From positions 62,001 through 126,000 of the forward strand of contig NZ_CP026118.1 of the NCBI RefSeq assembly GCF_004101865.1: 64,000 bases of DNA, written 5' to 3'. Positions 17,792 to 28,559 of this stretch are shown piece by piece (position 1 is the first letter of the stretch; the number at the start of each line of letters is the position of its first letter). The DNA is from Halobacillus litoralis. GTDB taxonomy: Bacteria > Bacillota > Bacilli > Bacillales > Halobacillaceae. The translations under genes were made by a program, and so were the position numbers. The notes beneath the pieces were generated by a model. It was not told the origin of the DNA. It saw only the letters and a list, made by a program, of their open reading frames with translations, and ran no database searches.

Positions 17792-18595
17792 GTGATCAAG
17801 TTGAAATCTTCAGATAACGATATCAAACAGCTGAAACAGAAAATTGCATCTAAAGTTCGCCATCCTTATTTGGTTCGTTTCATCCCTGAACCGACGATTG
17901 ATGAAGACAAGCTGGTCATTCTATCATCCATCATGGATCACACTAATCTTTCAGATGTCAAAAAAGAACAGTACATCGTCACCACGATGCTTGTTCAAAT
18001 TGCGCTAGATACTCACGACCTGGTCACACTGACAGAAGAAGATGATGACAAGGATACGGTCAGGAATCGCCAATTGACTGTTCTGGCCGGTGATTATTTC
18101 AGCGGATTATATTACTATTTATTATCCCAGCTTGATGATATCCCGATGATTCATACACTTGCGGGAGCCATCAAGGAAATCAATGAATTGAAAATGGAAC
18201 TCTATTATAAAGATGTGGAATCTTTCCAGGAATTTTTAGAAGGATTGAAGAAAATCGAGTCACTGCTTATTCAGAGAGTTGCTTCTTACGTCCAAAAGAC
18301 GACGATCAATGATATGGCAGGAGAATGGTTGTTAGCGAAAAAATTACTGGAAGAGAAAAGGACATACCAAGAAGGTAATTTTTCCCCGTTATTCGACGTT
18401 CTGACAAGAAGACCCGGTATCCTGGGGAATAATGGACAAGTACTGGTGAACATTGAGCAAACGTTGCAAAACCATATCAACCGCCTGGAGATGACAGTTT
18501 CTCAATTGCCTATCCATTTCAACTGGCTGAAATCATACGTCCATTCAGCGATCCATCATCAATTCAATCAGAGACAGATTGCGGAAGAAGGGTGA
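17792..18595 (+). CDS. hepS: Heptaprenyl diphosphate synthase component I
   Basis: Small regulatory subunit of the two-part heptaprenyl diphosphate synthase that makes the menaquinone-7 side chain. The 267-residue helical protein lacks DDxxD motifs, as expected, and has the family pattern around [15 protein letters not shown] and [16 protein letters not shown]. The GTG at 17792 follows GAAGGGACCAG; a TTG at 17801 is an alternative. The stop is 2 nt before menG, and hepT follows, completing the classic hepS–menG–hepT operon. Confidence 0.9.
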   Translation: MIKLKSSDNDIKQLKQKIASKVRHPYLVRFIPEPTIDEDKLVILSSIMDHTNLSDVKKEQYIVTTMLVQIALDTHDLVTLTEEDDDKDTVRNRQLTVLAGDYFSGLYYYLLSQLDDIPMIHTLAGAIKEINELKMELYYKDVESFQEFLEGLKKIESLLIQRVASYVQKTTINDMAGEWLLAKKLLEEKRTYQEGNFSPLFDVLTRRPGILGNNGQVLVNIEQTLQNHINRLEMTVSQLPIHFNWLKSYVHSAIHHQFNQRQIAEEG

Positions 18596-18597
18596 AC

Positions 18598-19305
18598 ATG
18601 GAACCACAAACGAAAGAAGAGCGGGTACACCACGTATTTGAAAATATTTATAACCGTTATGACAAAATGAATTCTATCATCTCATTCCAACAGCACAGAC
18701 TGTGGCGTAAGGATGTCATGAAGCGAATGAATGTCGCTGAAGGCGACCAAACGCTTGACGTTTGCTGTGGGACAGGAGACTGGACGATGGCTCTCGCAAA
18801 AGAAGTGGGTTCGAACGGAAAAGTCATCGGTTTGGACTTTAGTGAAAATATGCTTTCGGTGGGGATCAAGAAGAAACTTGCAGGCAGCGTCCGCCAAGTT
18901 GAATTTCAACATGGCAACGCAATGGATCTTCCTTTTGAAGATGATCAATTCGACTTTGTAACCATTGGTTTCGGATTGCGGAATGTTCCGGATTACAAAC
19001 AGGTATTACGGGAAATGTATCGCGTCGTTAAACCAGGTGGAAAGGTCGTATGCTTGGAAACCTCACAACCGACCAACCCATTATTCAAGAAATTGTATTA
19101 CTTATATTTCGCCAACATCATGCCATTGTTCGGAAAGCTTTTTGCAAAAAGTTACCAGGAGTATAGCTGGCTTCATGAATCGGCGAAAGACTTCCCAGGT
19201 AAAAGAGAGTTGAAGAAGATGTTTGAAGACGTCGGATTCAGTTACGTGAAAGTCAAATCCTATACAGGCGGCGTTGCAGCCATGCATATGGGTGAAAAGC
19301 TTTAA
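18598..19305 (+). CDS. menG: Demethylmenaquinone C-methyltransferase
   Basis: SAM-dependent methyltransferase for the last step of menaquinone synthesis. The 235-residue protein has motif [11 protein letters not shown] (about residue 52), the N-terminal signature [10 protein letters not shown], and the family motifs GFGLRNVPD and [12 protein letters not shown]. The ATG at 18598 follows GAAGGGTGA; starting at the GTG at 18592 would use up that site. It sits between the two subunits of the prenyl synthase that provides its substrate's tail. Confidence 0.96.
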   Translation: MEPQTKEERVHHVFENIYNRYDKMNSIISFQQHRLWRKDVMKRMNVAEGDQTLDVCCGTGDWTMALAKEVGSNGKVIGLDFSENMLSVGIKKKLAGSVRQVEFQHGNAMDLPFEDDQFDFVTIGFGLRNVPDYKQVLREMYRVVKPGGKVVCLETSQPTNPLFKKLYYLYFANIMPLFGKLFAKSYQEYSWLHESAKDFPGKRELKKMFEDVGFSYVKVKSYTGGVAAMHMGEKL

Positions 19306-19321
19306 TTAAGGATGAAGTGCG

Positions 19322-20293
19322 ATGAAATTAGCCATGATCTATTCATTTTTGAAAAATGATTTAGCCGTGATTGAAAATGCTGTCAACGAAACGATTCAGT
19401 CTGACAACACAGTTTTACGACAAGCGTCAAGTCAGTTACTTCAAGCCGGTGGGAAAAGAATCCGTCCTGTCTTCGTGCTGTTGGCTGGAAAGTTCGGAGA
19501 CTATGATATTGAGCGAATGAAAGCAGTCGCTGTTTCGCTGGAGCTTATACATACGGCTTCCCTCGTCCATGATGATGTCATCGATGAAGCTCAATTGAGA
19601 CGTGGAGAACCGACGATAAAGGCGCGCTGGGATAACCGCATTGCTATGTACACAGGAGATTACATATTTGCTCGGTCATTAGAAAATTTGTCAGCACTCG
19701 AGAACCCCAGGGCCCACCAGATACTTGCGAAAACGATGGTGGAGCTTTGTCTCGGGGAAATTGAACAAATAAAAGATAAATATAATATTGAGCAGGACTT
19801 GAGAACTTACCTGCGGCGAATCAAACGTAAAACGGCTTTGCTGATCGCCGCAAGTTGCCGTTTGGGAGCTATTGCAGCAAACGTAGATGATGAACAAGAA
19901 ACCGCCTTATATCAATATGGATACTACGTAGGGATGAGTTACCAAATCATTGATGATGTGCTTGATTTTACAGCTTCTGAAAAACAGCTGGGCAAACCTG
20001 CAGGTGGTGACTTGTTACAAGGTAATATTACGCTTCCTGTACTTATATCTATGGAAGATCCCTATTTCAAAAAGCGTCTGGAAACAGCCTTTCAGAAGAG
20101 AGAGGAATGGACTATGGAAGATCTTCGTCCATTGATTGACACGATTCAAACTAATGGATCGATTGAGCGATCACTGGAAATCAGCGACCGTTATTTGAAA
20201 AAAGCCTATCAATCACTCGAAAGACTTCCTGCAAACCGTGCCAAACAGACATTGAAGGGGATTGCAAAGTATATTGGAAAAAGAAGGGCATAA
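19322..20293 (+). CDS. hepT: Heptaprenyl diphosphate synthase component II
   Basis: Catalytic subunit of heptaprenyl diphosphate synthase (323 residues). It has the GGKRIRP substrate motif (about 42–48), the first Asp-rich motif HDDVIDEAQLRRG (about 82) and the second IIDDVLDF (about 210) followed by GKPAGGD. Together with HepS it adds IPP units to FPP for menaquinone-7. It closes the operon; no obvious terminator follows. Confidence 0.96.
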   Translation: MKLAMIYSFLKNDLAVIENAVNETIQSDNTVLRQASSQLLQAGGKRIRPVFVLLAGKFGDYDIERMKAVAVSLELIHTASLVHDDVIDEAQLRRGEPTIKARWDNRIAMYTGDYIFARSLENLSALENPRAHQILAKTMVELCLGEIEQIKDKYNIEQDLRTYLRRIKRKTALLIAASCRLGAIAANVDDEQETALYQYGYYVGMSYQIIDDVLDFTASEKQLGKPAGGDLLQGNITLPVLISMEDPYFKKRLETAFQKREEWTMEDLRPLIDTIQTNGSIERSLEISDRYLKKAYQSLERLPANRAKQTLKGIAKYIGKRRA

Positions 20294-20343
20294 ACCTATT
20301 GCCTTTCTCTCCATTGTTTGATAGACTTTTTTATGGCACTTAT

Positions 20344-20357
20344 TAAAAGCGCTTTCA
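20344..20357 (-). promoter_or_regulatory. Catabolite-responsive element (cre) upstream of ndk
   Basis: On the minus strand this reads TGAAAGCGCTTTTA, matching the CcpA consensus TGWAANCGNTNWCA at all but one position. It lies 28 nt before the ndk start, in the likely promoter or just downstream of it, which predicts repression by CcpA. Promoter elements themselves are unclear here. Confidence 0.5.
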
Positions 20358-20384
20358 CACTATACATAAGATGAGGTGTTTGTC

Positions 20385-20831
20385 ATGGAAAAGACTTTTT
20401 TAATGGTTAAACCTGATGGTGTACAACGTAGTTTGATTGGTGATATTACAGCAAGGTTCGAACAAAAAGGTTTTAAATTGGCAGGGGCTAAGCTGATGGC
20501 GATTCCTGAATCACTAGCCGAAGAACATTATGGTGAACATAAAGAAAAACCTTTTTTCGGTGAACTTGTGGACTTTATCACTTCCGGACCGGTTTTTGCC
20601 ATGGTATGGGAGGGTGAAGGGGTCATCGCTACGGCACGCCAAATGATGGGAGCGACAAAACCGTCAGAAGCTGCACCTGGGACCATCCGTGGAGACTTTG
20701 GTGTCACAGTCGGTAAAAATGTCATCCATGGCTCAGATTCCCCTGAGAGTGCTGAGCGGGAAATTGGTTTATTCTTTAACAAAGAAGAAATTGTCGATTA
20801 CCAAAAAGACAACTTGAACTGGGTATATTAA
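20385..20831 (+). CDS. ndk: Nucleoside diphosphate kinase
   Basis: Transfers the terminal phosphate of ATP to NDPs. The 148-residue protein has KPDGVQR, the MMGATKP block and the active-site His in NVIHGSDS (about residue 115). I use the ATG at 20385, preceded by GATGAGGTG, giving [12 protein letters not shown], the usual start. Its place between hepT and cheR is conserved. A cre-like site upstream is unusual for this gene. Confidence 0.97.
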   Translation: MEKTFLMVKPDGVQRSLIGDITARFEQKGFKLAGAKLMAIPESLAEEHYGEHKEKPFFGELVDFITSGPVFAMVWEGEGVIATARQMMGATKPSEAAPGTIRGDFGVTVGKNVIHGSDSPESAEREIGLFFNKEEIVDYQKDNLNWVY

Positions 20832-20883
20832 TCCAGTTACAAGTCAATAGGACTCTCTAGGATATTCAATTTTTATTAGAATG

Positions 20884-20913
20884 AAAGCCACCTACAAACA
20901 GGTGGCTTTTTTT
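20884..20913 (+). terminator. Terminator after ndk
   Basis: AAAGCCACCT / AGGTGGCTTT perfect 10-bp stem with loop ACAAAC and T run. Confidence 0.88.
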
Positions 20914-21019
20914 GATAGGAAGAATATTAACATACTGATTGAATGCCGGCTTCTTGTGCTATAGTTTTCAGCGTACTGCGGCCTCTTGGGAATTTATGTG
21001 TCCGTGTTTACCCCTAGCG

Positions 21020-21122
21020 CCTGCCCATCAGGGATCTCAATGCCTTCTGTGAGTGAGAGGAGACCAGCTCACTAAATTTTCATTCTGAAGCTTGTCGAGT
21101 CTGAACAAGGCTCCTGCCTTTT
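21020..21122. repeat. Degenerate family H repeat
   Basis: The end block CTTGTCGAGTCTGAACAAGGCTCCTGCC (about 21,091–21,118) differs at only a few bases from CTTGTCGAGGCTGAACAAGGCGCTTGCG in the 36.6-kb copies, and the left block AGCGCCTG matches their AGCGCCTA. The inner arms are decayed; GTGAG…CTCAC is all that still pairs. It lies in the ndk–cheR gap (20,832–21,229), which holds no gene. Confidence 0.45.
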
Positions 21123-21229
21123 AGTTCGGTATAAGGAATGTTAGTTTTTTAAACTTCAGAAAACTTGTATATTTACAAGTTGGAAATGGTGAAGTAGTCT
21201 TAATATGGAATAGAAGGGTAAGGAGTTAG

Positions 21230-22009
<780 letters not shown>

Positions 22010-22101
22010 GTACTGTAGTTGTATTTTTCATAAAAGGCCATGAAGTATTGGCAGTTATCTGGAAGGCTTAGTTTCGAGATTCTTGAGAGAGGAGATGATG
22101 G

Positions 22102-22215
22102 GTGGCCTTACTTAGAATGACCTCCTTATTTTTAATCAAATTATTTCAGATAAAATTTCAAGAAATAATTGAACTAATTGATTTTATTGAAGAAGAATGG
22201 CTGAATAAAATGTAA
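22102..22215 (+). CDS. Candidate small ORF, 37 residues
   Basis: A GTG-started frame preceded by GAGAGGAG (7–10 nt upstream) and ended 7 nt before a strong terminator, so it has the layout of a real small gene or leader peptide. The peptide is amphipathic: hydrophobic start (LFLIKLFQIKF) and acidic middle (ELIDFIEEEW). No known family is recognised. It may instead be a remnant or chance frame in the cheR 3' region; the rest of the gap 22,010–22,374 has no gene. Confidence 0.3.
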   Translation: MALLRMTSLFLIKLFQIKFQEIIELIDFIEEEWLNKM

Positions 22216-22222
22216 TAAAAAA

Positions 22223-22251
22223 AGAGTCGGAAGCGCTTTCCGGCTTTTTTT
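22223..22251 (+). terminator. Terminator before aroC
   Basis: AGTCGGAA / TTCCGGCT stem over GCGCT followed by seven T. Confidence 0.75.
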
Positions 22252-22374
22252 ATAAAATTTCGGATATTTAAGCATCACAAATGGATGTCCATATGATATA
22301 GTAGTATCTAAAATTTAAAACACTCTCACGGTTTAAAGTGAGAAAATCTCAGAAACACAGGAGGTACGTTGTTC

Positions 22375-23544
22375 ATGCGCTACTTAACCGCTGGTGAATC
22401 ACATGGTAAACAGTTGACCACAATTATTGAAGGGATTCCTTCCCATCTGCCACTTCTTAAAGATCAAATCAATGAATCCTTAATTCGTCGCCAAGGAGGA
22501 TATGGTCGTGGCAAACGTATGCAAATTGAAAAAGACCTCGTCGAAGTAACGAGTGGTGTGCGTCATGGATATACATTAGGCTCTCCAATCACATTAGTCG
22601 TACATAATGATGATTTCAAACACTGGATAGATATTATGGGAGAAGACCCACTTCCTGAAGATACACAAAAAATACGCCGTACGGTTACGAAACCAAGGCC
22701 TGGTCATGCTGATTTGAATGGAGGTATGAAATACGGCCATAGAGATATGAGGAACGTTCTCGAACGCTCTTCTGCCAGAGAGACAGCTGCACGCGTCGGG
22801 GCTGGGGCAGTCGCCAAAGTCCTTCTTAAAGAATTAGGAATCGAAGTGACTGGATATGTAAGAGAAATAGCCGGTATCGTCAGTGAGGTCGACGAAGACT
22901 TATCTCTCAAGGAACGACGGGAAATATCGGAAGCTTCCCCTGTTCGTACTTTTGATGAAGCAGCTGCAGAAAAAATGATGCATGCCATAGATGCAGCGAA
23001 AAAAGAAGGCGACACAATTGGCGGGGTAACGGAGGTTTACGTTGAAGGAATGCCTCCAGGTATTGGCTCGTATGTCCAATATGACCGTAAGCTGGACGCG
23101 AAAATTGCCGGAAGTGTTATGAGCATCAATGCCTATAAAGGTGTAGAGTTTGGCATCGGCTTTGAAGCAGCCAGGAGAAATGGCAGCCAGGTCCACGATG
23201 AAATTTTGTGGGATGAAACGAAAGGATACCGACGTCGCACTAACCGTTTAGGAGGGTTTGAAGGTGGAATGACGACAGGAATGCCGATTGTAGTCAAAGG
23301 CGTGATGAAACCGATCCCTACCCTGTACAAGCCATTACAAAGCGTGGATATTGAAACGAAGGAACCTTTCAATGCAAGTATCGAGCGTTCTGATTCCTGT
23401 GCAGTACCGGCAGCATCTGTCGTAATGGAACACATCGTCGCTTTTGAGCTGGCAAAAGCAATTACCGAGGAGTTTCCATCTGATTACTTCCCTCGTCTGA
23501 AACGAGCAGTGGATGATTACAGGCAGGAAGTCAGGGAATTTTAA
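22375..23544 (+). CDS. aroC: Chorismate synthase
   Basis: Final shikimate-pathway enzyme; converts EPSP to chorismate with reduced FMN. The 389-residue protein (called AroF in B. subtilis) has GESHG (about 9), RRQGGYGRG, the ERSSARETA motif (about 123) and the C-terminal [10 protein letters not shown] and RSDSCAVPA motifs. The ATG at 22375 follows AGGAGGTAC. It overlaps aroB by 1 nt and opens the aroC–aroB–aroH–hisC–tyrA–aroA operon. Confidence 0.97.
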   Translation: MRYLTAGESHGKQLTTIIEGIPSHLPLLKDQINESLIRRQGGYGRGKRMQIEKDLVEVTSGVRHGYTLGSPITLVVHNDDFKHWIDIMGEDPLPEDTQKIRRTVTKPRPGHADLNGGMKYGHRDMRNVLERSSARETAARVGAGAVAKVLLKELGIEVTGYVREIAGIVSEVDEDLSLKERREISEASPVRTFDEAAAEKMMHAIDAAKKEGDTIGGVTEVYVEGMPPGIGSYVQYDRKLDAKIAGSVMSINAYKGVEFGIGFEAARRNGSQVHDEILWDETKGYRRRTNRLGGFEGGMTTGMPIVVKGVMKPIPTLYKPLQSVDIETKEPFNASIERSDSCAVPAASVVMEHIVAFELAKAITEEFPSDYFPRLKRAVDDYRQEVREF

Positions 23545-24614
23545 TGACTACAATCACCATTCATTCCAGTACACACGAATATGAAGTAGAGATAGGATCA
23601 GGCTTGAGAAATCAATTAGCAGAAAGATTACTGAAAAACTATCAAACTGTTTTGGTGATTACGGATACTACGGTAGCGGGCCACTATTTGAATGACATTA
23701 CAAAACACTTATCTTCTGTTGAAAACCTCCACACAGCAGTGGTCCCGAGTGGAGAATCATCGAAAAGCATGGAACACTACCGGTCTCTTCTTGACCAATG
23801 CATAGACGCTCAACTTGACCGTCACTCCTTAATCATTGCCCTTGGTGGGGGGATGATTGGTGACCTGGCTGGATTCGTGGCTTCAACGTATCTAAGAGGA
23901 ATCGATTATATTCAAATGCCGACAAGCATCCTTGCTCATGATAGCAGTGTAGGCGGGAAAGTCGCCATTAACCATCCAAAAGGGAAAAACTTGATTGGAA
24001 GTTTCTATAATCCTAAACAGGTCATTTATGATGTGGAGACGCTTAAAAGCTTGCCTGAACGCGAGATCCGTTCAGGTTACGGAGAAGTCATCAAACATGC
24101 ATTTTTAAGTGATGAATCCTGGGTGAAAAACCTTTTGCAACAATCCTTGAAGGACCTGACGAGCCAACAGCTGAAACAAGATTTGACGAAAGGCGTCCGT
24201 GTTAAAGCTTCTATCGTAGAAGAGGATGAGAGGGAAGCAGGAATCAGGAAGCACCTCAATCTCGGACACACACTCGCCCATGCAATTGAGGCAGAGTTGG
24301 GATACGGGGAAATTACGCACGGGGAAGCAGTAGCTATCGGACTTTTATTCACCTTACAGTTAAGTGAAATTAAAAATAGCGCTCATTTGCCAATAAAAGA
24401 TTATGTAAACTGGTTAGAAAAAAACAAATACCCGACTTCAATTATGACAAAATTGGATCCTGAGCAGTTACTCAAGCGGATGAAATGGGATAAAAAGACA
24501 GTACACCAAAATATCAATTTTGTTCTTTTGGAAAAAACCGGCTCTCCATATGTGATACAAATGGGTGATGAAGAGCTGGTTCATGAATTAAAAAGAATGA
24601 TTTCTGCGAGGTGA
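23544..24614 (+). CDS. aroB: 3-Dehydroquinate synthase
   Basis: NAD-dependent zinc enzyme that cyclises DAHP to 3-dehydroquinate. The 356-residue protein has the GGGMIGDLAGFVASTYLRG NAD-binding region, DSSVGGKVAIN, and the metal ligands in GYGEVIKHA and LNLGHTLAHA…HGEAV. Its start codon overlaps the aroC stop (TAATG), so translation is coupled. Confidence 0.97.
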   Translation: MTTITIHSSTHEYEVEIGSGLRNQLAERLLKNYQTVLVITDTTVAGHYLNDITKHLSSVENLHTAVVPSGESSKSMEHYRSLLDQCIDAQLDRHSLIIALGGGMIGDLAGFVASTYLRGIDYIQMPTSILAHDSSVGGKVAINHPKGKNLIGSFYNPKQVIYDVETLKSLPEREIRSGYGEVIKHAFLSDESWVKNLLQQSLKDLTSQQLKQDLTKGVRVKASIVEEDEREAGIRKHLNLGHTLAHAIEAELGYGEITHGEAVAIGLLFTLQLSEIKNSAHLPIKDYVNWLEKNKYPTSIMTKLDPEQLLKRMKWDKKTVHQNINFVLLEKTGSPYVIQMGDEELVHELKRMISAR

Positions 24615-24620
24615 GTGAAA

Positions 24621-24983
24621 ATGATCAGAGGAGTACGTGGAGCGACCACAGTTGAAAATAATGAAGCGGATGAAATCGTTGAGAAATCCGTAGAACTGCT
24701 TAAAGATGTCATTCAGTCCAATCAGATTCAGGCCGAGAGTGTCGTTTCTGTCTTTTTCACTGTCACCCAGGACATCAATGATACATTTCCAGCAAAATCG
24801 TTACGCAAGTTGGAGGGATGGACTTATGTACCTGTCATGTGCATGAGGGAAATTCCCGTCCCCGGGAGTCTGCCTAATTGTATTCGCGTTATGGTAACGG
24901 TAGAAACGGATAAGCAGCAAAAGGAAATCAAACATATTTATCATTATGACGCAAAACAGTTAAGACCGGATTTAAAGAGTTGA
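24621..24983 (+). CDS. aroH: Chorismate mutase, AroH class
   Basis: A 120-residue monofunctional chorismate mutase that makes prephenate. The start MIRGVRGATTVE and the motifs FTVTQDIN, FPAKSLR and MCMREIPVPG are typical of the trimeric AroH fold with the active-site Arg residues. The ATG at 24621 follows GAGGTGAG. In B. subtilis the trp genes follow; here hisC begins 13 nt later. Confidence 0.95.
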   Translation: MIRGVRGATTVENNEADEIVEKSVELLKDVIQSNQIQAESVVSVFFTVTQDINDTFPAKSLRKLEGWTYVPVMCMREIPVPGSLPNCIRVMVTVETDKQQKEIKHIYHYDAKQLRPDLKS

Positions 24984-24996
24984 GAGGAGTTTTTCC

Positions 24997-26091
24997 ATGA
25001 AGGCTAAAGACATTCTGAAAAATATGAAACCATATAAACCAGGAAAGGGAATTGAAGAAGTGAAAAAAGAGTACGGCTTGGACCGTATTGTAAAACTCGC
25101 CTCCAATGAAAACCCATTCGGATTTTCTCCTGCTGTAAAAAAAGAATTGCCTGAACTGATCGCCAACTTGGAAATTTATCCTGATGGGTATGGAGCAGAG
25201 ATCCGCAAAAAAGTGGCTTCTTTCATCAATGTAGATGAAAGTGAGTTGATTTTTGGAAATGGTTCAGACGAAGTCGTACAGATCATATGCCGGACGTTTT
25301 TAGAACCTGGCTCTAATACGGTAATGGCTACCCCGACTTTCCCTCAATATCGGCACAATGCTTTAATCGAAGGGGCAGAGGTAAGAGAAGTACCTCTGCA
25401 GGAAGGTCACCATAATCTAGAGGAGATGCTTGCGAACATCGACGAACAGACAAGGGTACTTTGGATATGTACGCCAAATAACCCGACTGGCGTACATATC
25501 GACAGAACAACATTACAATCTGTATTAGAGCGCTGTCCTGCTCATGTCCTGATCGTGATTGACGAAGCCTACTACGAATATTTAGAAGCTGAAGATGCAT
25601 TCGATTCGCTTGCTGCCCTGAAAAAATACCCGAACCTGCTGGTTTTGCGTACCTTCTCCAAGGCGTACGGGTTAGCTGGACTACGTATCGGATATGGTGT
25701 TGCTCACCCTGAGGTCATCCAAATCCTAGAGCCATCCCGCGAGCCTTTCAATACATCGACCGTTGCACAAGCTGCAGCATTGCTGGCTCTTGATGATCAA
25801 GAATTCATTGAGGAAACAGTTAAAGAAAACCACAAGAACAAAAAATCTTTGATGGAGTTCTGTGATGACCACGGACTTTCCTATTATGATACACAGGCTA
25901 ACTTTCTTTTGATCCATTTGCCAATAAGTGGTGATGAAATGTTCGAACACTTATTGACCAAAGGTTTCATTGTGCGATCCGGTGAAGCTCTAGGGTTACC
26001 GAATACAATTCGATTGACCATAGGAAAGAAAGACGATATGGAACAAATACAGGAGGCCATGAAGCAAAAGTTAGCTTCTGGTGAGAAGTAA
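24997..26091 (+). CDS. hisC: Histidinol-phosphate / aromatic aminotransferase
   Basis: PLP enzyme that serves both histidine and Tyr/Phe synthesis in bacilli. The 364-residue protein has CTPNNPTG (about 161), DEAYYEY, and the PLP-Lys motif RTFSKAYGLAGLRIGYG (about 222). It is placed between aroH and tyrA, overlapping tyrA by 1 nt. This context supports an aromatic aminotransferase role besides histidine synthesis. Confidence 0.94.
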   Translation: MKAKDILKNMKPYKPGKGIEEVKKEYGLDRIVKLASNENPFGFSPAVKKELPELIANLEIYPDGYGAEIRKKVASFINVDESELIFGNGSDEVVQIICRTFLEPGSNTVMATPTFPQYRHNALIEGAEVREVPLQEGHHNLEEMLANIDEQTRVLWICTPNNPTGVHIDRTTLQSVLERCPAHVLIVIDEAYYEYLEAEDAFDSLAALKKYPNLLVLRTFSKAYGLAGLRIGYGVAHPEVIQILEPSREPFNTSTVAQAAALLALDDQEFIEETVKENHKNKKSLMEFCDDHGLSYYDTQANFLLIHLPISGDEMFEHLLTKGFIVRSGEALGLPNTIRLTIGKKDDMEQIQEAMKQKLASGEK

Positions 26092-27191
26092 TGAAACAAA
26101 CCGTATTGATCGTAGGATTAGGACTAATCGGTGGGTCACTCGCGATGAATGTCACGAAAAAAGAAGATGTCTTCATTATTGGAATCGATGGAGATGAGGC
26201 CACGGTGAATATGGCGTTGAAACAAGGTGTCATCGATCAAGCTTCTTCTGATTTCAGTAAAGCCATACTCGAAGCAGATTTATGTATTTTGGCCACACCC
26301 ATCTCTGTGACTATCGAATATTTACAAATACTTGAGTCTATTGAATTAAACAAACCGTTGTTAGTGACTGATGTATCATCCGTTAAAAATCAAGTTTTGG
26401 AAGCAGCCAATCGTTTAGAGCACCCTTTCTTCTCATTTGTAGGGGGACATCCGATGGCAGGGTCACATAAACAAGGTTATACCGCTGCAAAGCCACACCT
26501 CTTTGAAAATGCCATCTATGTTTTGACACCTTCTGTCCATGCGACCACGAGTGAAGCGGAGAGGCTCAAAGACTTATTTTCTCAAACGGAGGCACGTTTC
26601 TTAACATTCACGACAAAGGAACATGATGAAATGACAGCTGTCATTTCTCATTTCCCGCATTTGATAGCATCATCTCTCGTACACCAAGCTAGAATCTGGC
26701 AGGAAACTCATCCTTATATCGAACAGCTTGCAGCCGGAGGATTCAAAGATATCACACGGATCGCTTCCAGCAACCCGAAATTATGGCAGGATATATTTTT
26801 TCAGAATCGTCATTTGCTCATATCCATGCTTGATGATTGGATCGGCGAAATGGAGCGTGTCCGTTCTTACTTATGTGATGAAGCGAAAGAGCAAACCTTT
26901 CAATATCTATTTGACGCAAAGCAGTACAGGGATGGCTTGCCTGTAAAAGAAAAAGGAGCGATTCCTGCTTTTTACGACATATATGTTGATATCCATGACC
27001 AGCCAGGTGCCATTCATGATGTGATCGGTATCTTGGCGAAAGAGGAAATAAGTATTAAAAATATTCAAATCCTTGAAATCAGAGAAGGGATCACAGGGGT
27101 TTTACGAATCAGCTTCGCAACGCATAGAGAACAAACGGCTAGCAAACAAGTACTTGCTCACCATAATTATGAAGTTATGATCCAACAATGA
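26091..27191 (+). CDS. tyrA: Prephenate dehydrogenase with ACT domain
   Basis: Oxidatively decarboxylates prephenate to 4-hydroxyphenylpyruvate. The 366-residue protein has the Rossmann GLGLIGGSLA start, VTDVSSVK, the GGHPMAGSHKQG motif with catalytic His (about 124), and a C-terminal ACT domain (about 296–366) for feedback control, probably by tyrosine. Overlaps hisC; followed after 12 nt by aroA. Confidence 0.96.
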   Translation: MKQTVLIVGLGLIGGSLAMNVTKKEDVFIIGIDGDEATVNMALKQGVIDQASSDFSKAILEADLCILATPISVTIEYLQILESIELNKPLLVTDVSSVKNQVLEAANRLEHPFFSFVGGHPMAGSHKQGYTAAKPHLFENAIYVLTPSVHATTSEAERLKDLFSQTEARFLTFTTKEHDEMTAVISHFPHLIASSLVHQARIWQETHPYIEQLAAGGFKDITRIASSNPKLWQDIFFQNRHLLISMLDDWIGEMERVRSYLCDEAKEQTFQYLFDAKQYRDGLPVKEKGAIPAFYDIYVDIHDQPGAIHDVIGILAKEEISIKNIQILEIREGITGVLRISFATHREQTASKQVLAHHNYEVMIQQ

Positions 27192-27203
27192 AGGAGGAAT
27201 CCC

Positions 27204-28493
27204 ATGTCTACGATTGAACTGAAATCTACAGATAAGAAGTTGAGAGGTGAGCTGCGTGTCCCAGGTGATAAATCGATTTCCCACAGAGCAGCCATTTTTT
27301 CTTCTTTAGCTGAGGGTACCTCTCACATCCAATACTTTTTAACTGGTGAGGATTGCCTCCGTACAGTAGAAGCCTTTCGAATGATGGGCGTCAAGATTGA
27401 ACAGGACGGGGGAGCACTCATAGTGCATGGCGAAGGAATCACCAGGTTGAACGAGCCTTCAAGTCCAATAAACTTTGGCAATTCAGGGACCACTGCCCGT
27501 TTGATGAGCGGTGTGTTAGCTGGATTACCATTATTTACGACTGCATTTGGTGATACTTCTTTATCAAGAAGACCGATGGACCGGGTTGTGGCCCCCCTGC
27601 AAGAAATGGGCGCGGATATTACCGGGAGAGAGGGAGGATCGCTGCTTCCCCTGGCATTTAATGGAAAGAAACTTTCAGGCTATAGGCATGAATTGAAAGT
27701 GAAAAGTGCTCAAGTAAAATCTGCCTTGTTATTAGCTGGTATGCTTGCAAAAGGAAAAACTGAAGTCATTGAAATAGGAGAAACCCGTAATCATACGGAG
27801 ATGTTATTGCCTGAGTTCGGAGTAGACCTCGATATTGATGGCCGAGCGATTACCATCGAGGGTGGCCAACAACCGAAAGCTTCGGACATACGTGTACCTG
27901 GAGATATTTCTTCAGCAGCCTTTTTTATTGTTGCAGCGTCGATCACACCAAATAGTCAACTTACGATACGTGATGTCGGTCTGAATAAAACGAGAATTGG
28001 AATTCTATATGCACTAGAGAAAATGGGAGCGGCGATCAAAACGGACGTCCATACTCATGTAGGGCGTGAGCCTGTAGGTGATATCCATATTCAAAGCAGT
28101 AATTTGAATGGAATTACTTTGGACGGGGAGATTATCCCTAACGTCATTGACGAAATCCCGATTATCGCATTAGCTGCCACACAAGCTGAAGGAACTACCA
28201 TCATCAAAGACGCGGAAGAGTTGAGACATAAGGAAACAGATCGCATAGAGGCAGTTGTTGATACATTGAATAGGCTCGGGGCAAACGTTGAAGCTCTCAA
28301 AGATGGAATAATCATCCACGGCAAATCTCATTTGGAAGGTGGAGTGATTAATTCCTATGGCGACCACCGAATCGGAATGATGGGAGCAATCGCCTCATTA
28401 GTCACATCCAATCATGTAACAATCCATGATAAAGATTGTATAAATATCTCATACCCTACTTTTTTTGAACATTTAAATGACGTCCTATGTTAA
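27204..28493 (+). CDS. aroA: 3-Phosphoshikimate 1-carboxyvinyltransferase (EPSP synthase)
   Basis: Adds enolpyruvate from PEP to shikimate-3-phosphate. The 429-residue protein (AroE in B. subtilis) begins with LRVPGDKSISHRA, has NSGTTARLMSG (about 92–102), LSRRPMDRV, and the C-terminal RHKETDRIEA. The residue pattern GNSGTTARL resembles class II enzymes. The ATG follows AAGGAGGAATCCC. Last pathway gene of the aromatic operon. Confidence 0.96.
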   Translation: MSTIELKSTDKKLRGELRVPGDKSISHRAAIFSSLAEGTSHIQYFLTGEDCLRTVEAFRMMGVKIEQDGGALIVHGEGITRLNEPSSPINFGNSGTTARLMSGVLAGLPLFTTAFGDTSLSRRPMDRVVAPLQEMGADITGREGGSLLPLAFNGKKLSGYRHELKVKSAQVKSALLLAGMLAKGKTEVIEIGETRNHTEMLLPEFGVDLDIDGRAITIEGGQQPKASDIRVPGDISSAAFFIVAASITPNSQLTIRDVGLNKTRIGILYALEKMGAAIKTDVHTHVGREPVGDIHIQSSNLNGITLDGEIIPNVIDEIPIIALAATQAEGTTIIKDAEELRHKETDRIEAVVDTLNRLGANVEALKDGIIIHGKSHLEGGVINSYGDHRIGMMGAIASLVTSNHVTIHDKDCINISYPTFFEHLNDVLC

Positions 28494-28559
28494 ATTAACT
28501 TCATAGTTTATGCAAAGCTCTCATACGATATAAAAAGCCTGCTTGGAGGTTTGAGTCGT

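Noticed and set aside
22060..22100. Possible TRAP-binding GAG/TAG cluster
   Set aside because: Only about four triplets at irregular spacing; TRAP sites need about eleven at 2–3-nt spacing.
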